15,977 nt of DNA from an uncultured Lactobacillaceae bacterium (GTDB lineage Bacteria; Bacillota; Bacilli; Lactobacillales; Lactobacillaceae): contig CAKQCC010000016.1 of NCBI GenBank assembly GCA_934216625.1, positions 1 through 15,977 of the forward strand, in the 5' to 3' direction. The notes under the pieces were generated by a model. The model was not told the origin of the DNA. It searched no databases and was given only the letters and a program-made list of their open reading frames with translations. Shown here piece by piece: positions 7,255-15,977 of this stretch. Numbering within the stretch: position 1 is the first letter of the stretch; the number at the start of each line of letters is the position of its first letter. A program made the translations under genes and the position numbers.

Positions 7255-8214
7255 ATGGAATTAAAACCAAACGCTGAAACCCAGAGTTTAATTAACGTGG
7301 TCAACCGCTTCTTTCCGGGTAAGGTAACCGTTCAGTTAGTTGGTCACATGCAGAGCGGTTACGTTCGTCATGACCAGGCCCAGACGGTTCAGGACGGTAA
7401 AAACATTATGATTCAGATTCGCGATTTGACGGCGCCTAATTACACCGCCACTCACGAACTGTTGCATTTATTAATGGTCTTACGCGGCTTTCCGCAGGTC
7501 TATTTTTCGTTGACGACCGGTCGTCCGCAGCTCGACGTGCAGCTGAAGGCCATGGGCATGGAACTGTATGACATCGTTGCCCATTTCGTGGTGGTTGCTG
7601 AACAGCGCAAACACCATCTAATTACCCCTGAAATTGAAAAAATGTATCTGAAGGGAATTTACGCTACCATTAATCCGGAACCGAGTGGCAAACTGGATAA
7701 CGAAATGGAAGTCCGGCTGTCGACTTTACTTGACGCCATGATTTTTTATGGTTCACATTTCAAACAAGTGGCGTCCCGGCTTAATCGTGATTTTCCGAAG
7801 TCGATGGCGGGCGCCCGGAAATTGTATCGGATCATCACCGCTAAACCGACCGATTCACCATTCGGGATGCGGCGAAACGTGGTAAAATTATTTAAAGCCT
7901 ACGATGATCAGCTCAAGCGATGGAATCTGCCACCGCTGCAGAATCTGGCGTTCACGACCTTGTCCAGTGTCTTTTCGGAGCATCAGTTAAGGCTTCAGGT
8001 GGGTCAGCTGTTCACAATTTACCGGTCTGAATTGAGGACCGCCAAGAATCGTCGCCAGGCTTACGTAGGTTTCAGCAAGGTTGACCACCAGAATTCGTTC
8101 GTGATCCCGGGACCGTTCAACCGGAATCAATCGGCCCAGTTTTTGAACCGACTGAATCATAAATCGGTTCATGATTTATTCAAGAAACTAAAAATGCCGT
8201 TTATCATTCGTTAA
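7255..8214 (+). CDS. Uncharacterised HEXXH-motif protein (putative zincin)
   Basis: This is a 319-residue protein of unknown function. The clearest signal is ATHELLHLLMVLRGFP, with HELLH at 67-71, which matches the HEXXH zinc/catalytic motif of metallopeptidases within a predicted helix. His110 or Glu116 in YDIVAHFVVVAEQ could supply the third ligand, but this is a guess. There is no signal peptide or membrane segment, so it is probably cytoplasmic. The C-terminal half is rich in basic residues and resembles no domain I can name. Similar lactobacillar proteins may carry the uninformative label IpaB/EvcA family, a name recalled without certainty. It starts 11 bases after mvaA with CAGGTGA as ribosome site, and the sir2 gene follows 15 bases later, so it appears to be in one transcript with both. 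Confidence 0.75.
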   Translation: MELKPNAETQSLINVVNRFFPGKVTVQLVGHMQSGYVRHDQAQTVQDGKNIMIQIRDLTAPNYTATHELLHLLMVLRGFPQVYFSLTTGRPQLDVQLKAMGMELYDIVAHFVVVAEQRKHHLITPEIEKMYLKGIYATINPEPSGKLDNEMEVRLSTLLDAMIFYGSHFKQVASRLNRDFPKSMAGARKLYRIITAKPTDSPFGMRRNVVKLFKAYDDQLKRWNLPPLQNLAFTTLSSVFSEHQLRLQVGQLFTIYRSELRTAKNRRQAYVGFSKVDHQNSFVIPGPFNRNQSAQFLNRLNHKSVHDLFKKLKMPFIIR

Positions 8215-8229
8215 CGAAAGGACCTTCAC

Positions 8230-8936
8230 ATGGACGCTAAAATTCAAAAGATGTTTGATCAAGCTCATCACATCGTTTTCTTAACCGGAGCTGGTGTTTC
8301 GACGCCGTCCGGAATTCCGGACTACCGCTCCAAGAACGGTTTGTACACCAAAGACAAGAGCAGCAAACCGGCCGAATACTTTTTGAGTCACTCTTGTTTG
8401 GTCAACGAACCCAAGACGTTTTATAAGTTCGTAATGAAAAACATGTACTACCCGAACGCGAAGCCGAACGCAATTCATTTGAAACAGGCGCAGCTGACGC
8501 GTGAGGGTCGGGCTAGCATCGTGACCCAAAACGTCGATAATTTGTATCGGGAAGCCCACGCCAAAAATTTGGTTGAATTTCACGGCAATTTGTACCACGT
8601 TTATTGTGAAAAGTGTGGTAAGTCGGTTGACTGGCACGAATATTTGAAGAGCCCAATTCACAAGACTGACGGCGGAACGCTGCGGCCTGGCATTGTTTTG
8701 TACGACGAAGGTTTAAAACAGAGTAACATTATCCGTAGCGTTCAGATGATGGAAGACAGTGATTTAGTGGTGATCGTCGGGACTTCGATGCGGGTTTACC
8801 CGTTCGCTGGATTACTTCAGTACCACAAGCCGGGGGTTCCGGTGATTGCCATCAATCAGGAAAAGCTGAACTTAGGAGTCCCGTTAACGATGATTCAGAC
8901 TGACGCGGTGAACTTCTTTAAGGAATTGAAAGTTTA

Positions 8937-8937
<1 letters not shown>
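8230..8937 (+). CDS. Sir2-family NAD-dependent protein deacylase with an incomplete zinc site
   Basis: This 235-residue sirtuin is likely to remove acyl groups from lysine using NAD. The NAD-binding signature TGAGVSTPSGIPDYRS is at 19-34, followed by TQNVDNL at 99-105, the catalytic His118 in VEFHGN, and GTSMRVYPFAGL at 184-195. The zinc module is unusual. The first pair is present (Cys126 and Cys129 in YCEKCGK), but the second CxxC is missing: the stretch before GGTLRP reads IHKTD, placing His144 and Asp147 where two cysteines are expected. It has no Ala-Tyr-Arg acyl-pocket pattern of the SIRT5 type that I can see. A good ribosome site, AAAGGA, precedes the ATG. The TAA stop shares its last base with the ATG of the DUF72 gene (TAATG), a classic coupling arrangement. 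Confidence 0.92.
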
Positions 8938-11857
<2,920 letters not shown>

Positions 11858-11868
11858 GCTGTGATAAA

Positions 11869-12660
11869 TTGGCAATGAAGATTTACGATTCACATACGCA
11901 TTTAAACGACCGTTCATTTGCGGGCCACGTCAGTCATTATATTCAGCACGCTCATCGGTTAGGCGTGGTCAAAATGAACCTCGCGGGATCTAACCAAGCG
12001 ATGAACGCGACGGCTTTGAAAATTGCGCATCAATACCCGAACGTTTACGCCATTATCGGCTGGCATCCGGAAGAACTGAAAAATTATGATGAGCAGCAGG
12101 AAGCTTTGCTGAAGAAGCAGCTGCACGATCCGGCCGTCGTCGGTGTTGGTGAAATCGGTCTTGACTACTACGAAAACCAGACTAAGCACGCGTTGCAAAA
12201 GCGGGTGTTTAGGCGTCAGGTTGAAATCGCGAAAGCCCTGCATCTGCCGGTTCAGATTCACACGCGCCGGGCCTTTGCTGATACTTACCAGATTTTAAAA
12301 GACGAGCACGTTGCAGAAATCGGCGGCGTGATCCACAGTTTTGACGGGGATCCGTACTGGATGAAAAAATTCCTGAGCCTGGGGATGGACGTCTCGTACA
12401 GCGGGATCGCCAGCTTCAAGAGTGCTCACGCGGTTCACCAGGCGGTCAAGGTCACGCCGCTGGACCGGATGCTGGTGGAAACCGACGCCCCGTGTTTAGC
12501 GCCGGCACCGTACCGTGGTCACATGAACGAACCGGCTAACACTTTGTATACGGTCGAAGCGGTGGCTCGTTTACGCGACACGACACCGGACGTCATCGCG
12601 AAGGCGACTTATCAGAACACGATTCGGTTGTTTGGGACTGGTCAGAATGAAACGAATTAA
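11869..12660 (+). CDS. tatD: TatD-family metal-dependent deoxyribonuclease
   Basis: This 263-residue TIM-barrel hydrolase belongs to the YcfH/TatD group. Family members act as 3'-5' DNases or on D-aminoacyl-tRNA; the substrate here is unknown. The metal ligands are visible: His9 and His11 in DSHTHL, Glu95 in VGEIGLDY, His131 in VQIHTR, His156 in VIHSFDGD and Asp206 in VETDAPCL. Two starts are possible. The TTG at 11869 has an imperfect AGGCTGTGAT ribosome site at a normal 7-base spacing; an ATG at 11875 would remove only two residues but lies 13 bases from the same site. TTG is preferred on spacing. The gene lies 11 bases after metG and overlaps rnmV by 14 bases. Confidence 0.94.
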   Translation: MAMKIYDSHTHLNDRSFAGHVSHYIQHAHRLGVVKMNLAGSNQAMNATALKIAHQYPNVYAIIGWHPEELKNYDEQQEALLKKQLHDPAVVGVGEIGLDYYENQTKHALQKRVFRRQVEIAKALHLPVQIHTRRAFADTYQILKDEHVAEIGGVIHSFDGDPYWMKKFLSLGMDVSYSGIASFKSAHAVHQAVKVTPLDRMLVETDAPCLAPAPYRGHMNEPANTLYTVEAVARLRDTTPDVIAKATYQNTIRLFGTGQNETN

Positions 12661-13213
12661 AGAAGTTATCGTGGTCGAAGGCAAGGACGATACCGCCCAA
12701 ATTCACAAGGCGGTCCGGGCCGACACGATCGAAACCCGCGGTTCAGCGATTTCGCAACGAACTTTAAAGTTAATTCAACAACTAGCGAAGCGCCGTGGCG
12801 TCATTATCTTTACCGACCCTGATTTTGCGGGGGAACGGATTCGCCGGATTGTAGCGCGGGCCGTCCCGAATGCTAAGCACGCCTTTATTTCGCGTCAGCA
12901 GGGGGTTCCGAAACACTCGACCGGTTCGCTGGGGGTTGAACACGCCGCTCCGGAAGTGATTCGACAGGCCCTTGCCAAAGCATATCCCGCTCGAGTAACC
13001 GCGAAGGCCCAGATTTCACCCGAACAGTTAATTGACTTTCGCTTGGTTGGCGGCCCTGGTTCCAGGAAACGCCGGACCCGAGTCTGTCAGATCTTGAACA
13101 TCGGCTACGTGAACGGCAAGCAGTTGCCGCGGCGGCTTCGGATGTTCGGGATTACGCTTCAGCAGTTAAAAGCCGCACTCCAGCGATTAGAAACGGAGAC
13201 TTCACATGAATGA
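12647..13213 (+). CDS. rnmV: Ribonuclease M5
   Basis: This enzyme cuts precursor 5S rRNA to its mature ends, usually with ribosomal protein L18 bound. The 188 residues match the family length of about 186. The Toprim domain occupies the N-terminal half: VVEGKDD at 9-15 with catalytic Glu11, FTDPDFAGERIR at 55-66 with Asp57 and Asp59, and KHSTGSLGVEHA further on. The ATG at 12647 is chosen over an in-frame TTG at 12632 because it gives the usual MKRIKEVIVVEG start. It overlaps tatD by 14 bases and rsmA by 8 bases, so translation of the three is likely coupled. Its substrate, a 5S rRNA, lies at the left edge of this same window. Confidence 0.95.
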   Translation: MKRIKEVIVVEGKDDTAQIHKAVRADTIETRGSAISQRTLKLIQQLAKRRGVIIFTDPDFAGERIRRIVARAVPNAKHAFISRQQGVPKHSTGSLGVEHAAPEVIRQALAKAYPARVTAKAQISPEQLIDFRLVGGPGSRKRRTRVCQILNIGYVNGKQLPRRLRMFGITLQQLKAALQRLETETSHE

Positions 13214-14087
13214 AATTCCAGCCATCGCGACGCCAGTTCGCACCAGCGCAATTCTGCGCCGCTATCGGCTTAAAGCTAAACACAGTCTGGGTCAGAATTT
13301 CCTGATTGATTTAAACGTCTTACGGGAGATTATGGACGCAGCCGGTTTAACCAGTGCTGACGACGTGATTGAGATCGGTCCTGGCATCGGCGGTTTAACC
13401 GAACAACTGGCTAAACGCGCTCATAAAGTGATAGCTTTCGAAATTGATGCCCACCTAATCCCGATTTTGCGTGAAACCCTGCAACCGTATTCGAACGTCA
13501 AAATCATTAACCAGGATGTTTTGAAAGCGGATCTACCGAAAGTGATCCACGACGAATTTGGTGACCAACGGCGGGTTAAGATTGCGGCTAATTTGCCGTA
13601 TTACATTACGACCCCGATCTTGATCGAACTGCTGAAGAGTCACGCTCGCTTCGATTCGATTGCCGTGACGATGCAGAAAGAAGTAGCCGAACGGTTAACC
13701 GCTACCCCGGGCAGTAAGACTTACGGAGCTATTTCGGTGGTTATCCAGTATTTGAATCAAATCCAGATTACTAATTTGATCCCGAAAACGGCGTTCTTTC
13801 CGCGGCCGCGGGTGATTTCCGCAATCGTGAAATTGACCCGGCGCCGTTCGGTTCCGCAACGGGTCTTTGATTTTGATAAATTTACTGGATTCGTTCGGGG
13901 CTGTTTTGCTCACCGCCGGAAAACGTTTCGGAATAATTTAAAGGGACTGTTCGGCAAACCGCAGCGAAATCTGATTCAGCAGGTCTTGCAACGAACGCGG
14001 GTTAATCCGGGACTGCGCCCGGAAAATTTATCAGTGTCAACTTACGTTAAGCTAGCGAACGCCTTTCATCAGGCTCACTTGTTATAA
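13206..14087 (+). CDS. rsmA: 16S rRNA (adenine(1518)-N(6)/adenine(1519)-N(6))-dimethyltransferase
   Basis: This is KsgA, which dimethylates two adjacent adenines in the 3' hairpin of 16S rRNA late in small-subunit assembly. The 293 residues are the normal length. The motif SLGQNFLID is at 27-35, the SAM-binding motif I EIGPGIGGLTEQL at 56-68, the acidic residue of motif II in AFEID at 77-81, and the catalytic NLPYY at 129-133. The basic C-terminal domain contains the typical FxHRRKTFRNNL block. The start ATG has GGAG 9 bases upstream, and the gene overlaps rnmV by 8 bases. Loss of this gene gives kasugamycin resistance in other bacteria. Next is glmU rather than the veg/purR genes found in relatives. 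Confidence 0.96.
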   Translation: MNEIPAIATPVRTSAILRRYRLKAKHSLGQNFLIDLNVLREIMDAAGLTSADDVIEIGPGIGGLTEQLAKRAHKVIAFEIDAHLIPILRETLQPYSNVKIINQDVLKADLPKVIHDEFGDQRRVKIAANLPYYITTPILIELLKSHARFDSIAVTMQKEVAERLTATPGSKTYGAISVVIQYLNQIQITNLIPKTAFFPRPRVISAIVKLTRRRSVPQRVFDFDKFTGFVRGCFAHRRKTFRNNLKGLFGKPQRNLIQQVLQRTRVNPGLRPENLSVSTYVKLANAFHQAHLL

Positions 14088-14096
14088 GGATCGAAA

Positions 14097-14123
14097 ATGA
14101 GGAGCAGCAATCAAAATGAGTAA
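14097..14123 (+). other. Possible 8-codon leader ORF overlapping the glmU start
   Basis: ATG at 14097 opens an ORF encoding MRSSNQNE that ends in TAA at 14121-14123. AAGGA at 14086-14090 lies 6 bases before it, which is better spaced than the glmU ribosome site. The glmU ATG (14116) lies inside this ORF in another frame. The glmU ribosome site GAGGAG (14099-14104) is within its first codons. It could couple or throttle glmU translation, or simply be chance. Confidence 0.3.
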
Positions 14124-15495
14124 AATACTTCACAACGTCATTATTTTAGCGGCGGGAAAAGGGACCCGCATGAAGTCGAAATTGTATAAAGTTTTGCACC
14201 GGGTCTGCGGTCGAACCATGGTTGGTCACGTTCTGCACCAGGTCAAGAAATTACGAACTGACCACGTGATTACCGTAGTCGGTTACGGTGCCGCCGCGGT
14301 CAAGAAAACGCTGGGCGACCAAACTGAATACGTGACCCAAGCCCATCAGCGGGGAACCGGGGATGCCGTTTTGCGGGCCGAACCGATTCTTAAAAACGGG
14401 ATTGGTGACACCATGGTGCTGAGTGGTGACACTCCGCTTCTGCGGGCTGCCACTTTGAGAAAACTATTTCAGCAGCATGATCAATCACAAGCTGCCGCCA
14501 CAATTTTGACGGCTAAGGTCGCCGATCCGACCGGTTACGGACGAATCGTTAAGGACGCTGCCGGCAACGTTCAGCAAATCGTGGAACAAAAAGACGCGAA
14601 CGCTAGCCAACGGGCAATCCACGAGGTTAATACCGGCGTTTACGTTTTCGATAATCAGCAGCTTTTTAAAGCTTTGCATCGAATTAATGACCAAAATGCC
14701 CAGGGCGAATATTACTTAACCGACGTGATTCAGGTCTTGAGAAAGGCGGGTCAGCAGGTTCAAACTTATCAGATGAACGACCCGCGGGAAGCCATGAACG
14801 TGAACACTCGCGCGGCGTTATCACGGGCTAACCGAATTATGCACCGCCGGATTAATGACTACCTAATGGATCACGGGGTTTCGATTTTGGCTCCGAACCG
14901 AACCGACATCGACGTTGACGTAAAAATTGGCGCGGATACCGTAATTGAACCGAACGTCAGGATTCACCCCGGAACCGTAATTGGTTCACAGTGTGTGATC
15001 GGTGCTAATTCGGAAATTTATAATTGCCGTTTGCACGATCACGTCCGCGTGATTGCTTCTTATTTACAAGACTCCACGATGGATGAATATTCAAACATCG
15101 GTCCTTATAGTCATTTGAGGCCGAAAGCCGTAATCGGCCCGCACGTTCATTTAGGTAACTTCGTGGAGGTCAAGGCCGCCACGATCGGTGCGGGCACCAA
15201 GGTTGGTCATCTGACCTACGTCGGTAACGCCAAATTAGGTAAGAACATCAACGTCGGCTGCGGCGTGATCTTCTGTAACTACGACGGGGCCCACAAGCAC
15301 ACCAGTACCGTGGGCGACGGGGCCTTCATCGGCAGCAACAGTGACCTGATCGCGCCGGTTCACGTTGCTGACCACGCCTTTATTGCGGCTGGTACCAACG
15401 TAACTCGCGACGTCAATCGTTACGACATGGCGATTGCTCGATCTCGCCAGACCAATAAACCGGGTTATTACAAGAAATTGCCGTATCGTGGTTAA
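14116..15495 (+). CDS. glmU: Bifunctional UDP-N-acetylglucosamine pyrophosphorylase / glucosamine-1-phosphate N-acetyltransferase
   Basis: This enzyme makes UDP-GlcNAc for peptidoglycan and teichoic acids: it acetylates glucosamine-1-phosphate and then transfers UMP. The 459 residues match the family. The N-terminal nucleotidyltransferase shows LAAGKGTRM at 11-19, Lys25 in SKLYKVLH, and LSGDTPLL near 98-105. The C-terminal left-handed beta-helix shows hexapeptide repeats from about residue 250. The acetyltransferase active site is in KVGHLTYVG and NYDGAHKH. The start has GAGGAG 11 bases upstream, a somewhat long spacing, and lies within a possible 8-codon leader ORF. rsmA ends 28 bases upstream and prs begins 44 bases downstream. 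The glmU-prs order is the one known in B. subtilis. Confidence 0.97.
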   Translation: MSKILHNVIILAAGKGTRMKSKLYKVLHRVCGRTMVGHVLHQVKKLRTDHVITVVGYGAAAVKKTLGDQTEYVTQAHQRGTGDAVLRAEPILKNGIGDTMVLSGDTPLLRAATLRKLFQQHDQSQAAATILTAKVADPTGYGRIVKDAAGNVQQIVEQKDANASQRAIHEVNTGVYVFDNQQLFKALHRINDQNAQGEYYLTDVIQVLRKAGQQVQTYQMNDPREAMNVNTRAALSRANRIMHRRINDYLMDHGVSILAPNRTDIDVDVKIGADTVIEPNVRIHPGTVIGSQCVIGANSEIYNCRLHDHVRVIASYLQDSTMDEYSNIGPYSHLRPKAVIGPHVHLGNFVEVKAATIGAGTKVGHLTYVGNAKLGKNINVGCGVIFCNYDGAHKHTSTVGDGAFIGSNSDLIAPVHVADHAFIAAGTNVTRDVNRYDMAIARSRQTNKPGYYKKLPYRG

Positions 15496-15539
15496 ATTAA
15501 GAATTTAAATTTTAGAAATTAAAAAATGGAGGAATGAAA

Positions 15540-15977
15540 ATGGCAGAAGAAACGAATTTGAAATTATTTGCCTTAAATTCGAACCGGCCGTTAGCCGAAA
15601 AAATTGCGAAAAACATCGGCGTTAAATTAGGTAAAGCTAAGGTTTCGCACTTTAGTGACGGTGAAATTCAGGTTGAATTACAAGAAAGCGTTCGTGGTGA
15701 CAACGTTTACGTGATCCAGTCCACTTCGAACCCGGTTAACGATAATTTGATGGAAATGCTGATCATGGTGGACGCCTTAAAGCGTGCCAGTGCGAAGACC
15801 ATTAACGTGGTAATCCCGTATTACGGCTACGCTCGTCAAGATCGCAAGGCCAAACCGCGGGAACCGATTACCGCTAAACTGGTGGCCAACATGATTGAAG
15901 CCGCCGGGGCTGACCGGGTCATCACGATGGATTTGCACGCCGCCCAGATTCAGGGCTTCTTCGACATTCCGGTGGAC
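15540..15977 (+). CDS. prs: Ribose-phosphate pyrophosphokinase (PRPP synthetase), N-terminal part, cut by window edge
   Basis: The reading frame is open for 146 codons from the ATG at 15540 to the right edge and has no stop, so the gene continues beyond the window (full length in the family is about 315-325). The product makes PRPP from ribose-5-phosphate and ATP for nucleotide, histidine and tryptophan synthesis. Visible motifs are [45 protein letters not shown] with the ATP-binding [17 protein letters not shown] and [16 protein letters not shown]. The start has an excellent GGAGG ribosome site 7 bases upstream. The 44-base AT-rich gap after glmU contains no terminator, so co-transcription is likely. 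Confidence 0.97.
   Translation, partial: MAEETNLKLFALNSNRPLAEKIAKNIGVKLGKAKVSHFSDGEIQVELQESVRGDNVYVIQSTSNPVNDNLMEMLIMVDALKRASAKTINVVIPYYGYARQDRKAKPREPITAKLVANMIEAAGADRVITMDLHAAQIQGFFDIPVD

Noticed and set aside
8281..8661. 126-residue open frame on the minus strand
   Set aside because: It lies wholly within the clearly coding sir2 gene, has no recognisable domain, and is explained by codon bias of the opposite strand.
11959..12261. 100-residue open frame on the minus strand
   Set aside because: It is inside tatD, whose metal ligands are all conserved in the plus frame; no ribosome site or family was recognised.
15280..15325. GC-rich inverted repeat GCCCAC/GTGGGC in glmU
   Set aside because: It is a short stem with a 15-base loop in the middle of a conserved coding region and has no T run; likely chance.
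15540..15977. prs as a truncated pseudogene
   Set aside because: The frame is uninterrupted to the last base and all motifs are conserved; the truncation is the window edge.

Overview
The window looks like a chromosomal segment of a Gram-positive lactic acid bacterium, most likely a member of the Lactobacillaceae. The reasons are a mevalonate route to isoprenoids, a HelD of the Bacillus/Lactobacillus type, a MetRS without zinc cysteines, a tRNA with no encoded CCA, and a gene order resembling the Firmicutes metG-tatD-rnmV-rsmA-glmU-prs cluster. The species cannot be named from the sequence. Coding density is very high, and the only sizeable non-coding gap is the 191-base divergent promoter region at 2515-2705. 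No mobile elements, CRISPR arrays or phage genes were seen.

Layout. Positions 1-34 are the 3' end of a 5S rRNA, so the left edge is the end of an rRNA operon reading rightward. An intrinsic terminator and a tRNA-Thr(GGT) follow, then a second terminator whose hairpin also encodes the last codons of the convergent helD gene (184-2514, minus strand). The divergent region between helD and ppx contains a promoter for each side, a perfect 7-6-7 inverted repeat, a pair of 12-base direct repeats and a 10-base palindrome.

From 2706 onward everything is on the plus strand and tightly packed. The first block (2706-9791) is ppx, mvaS, an acetyl-CoA acetyltransferase, mvaA, an uncharacterised HEXXH protein, a Sir2-family protein and a DUF72 protein. 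MvaS, the thiolase and MvaA together form the upper mevalonate pathway, from acetyl-CoA to mevalonate. This block ends in a terminator-like hairpin written into the last codons of the DUF72 gene.

The second block (9812 to the right edge) is a translation, RNA-maturation and cell-wall cluster: metG, tatD, rnmV (5S maturation nuclease), rsmA/ksgA (16S dimethyltransferase), glmU (UDP-GlcNAc synthesis) and the first 146 codons of prs (PRPP synthetase), which runs off the window. Compared with Bacillus subtilis, the genes between ksgA and glmU (veg, ispE, purR, spoVG and others) are absent.

Most genes are ordinary housekeeping genes. The points most worth a second look are the divergent control region, the competing hairpins just before metG, the two terminators embedded in coding sequence, the altered zinc site of the Sir2 protein, the unknown HEXXH protein, and a short overlapping leader ORF in front of glmU.
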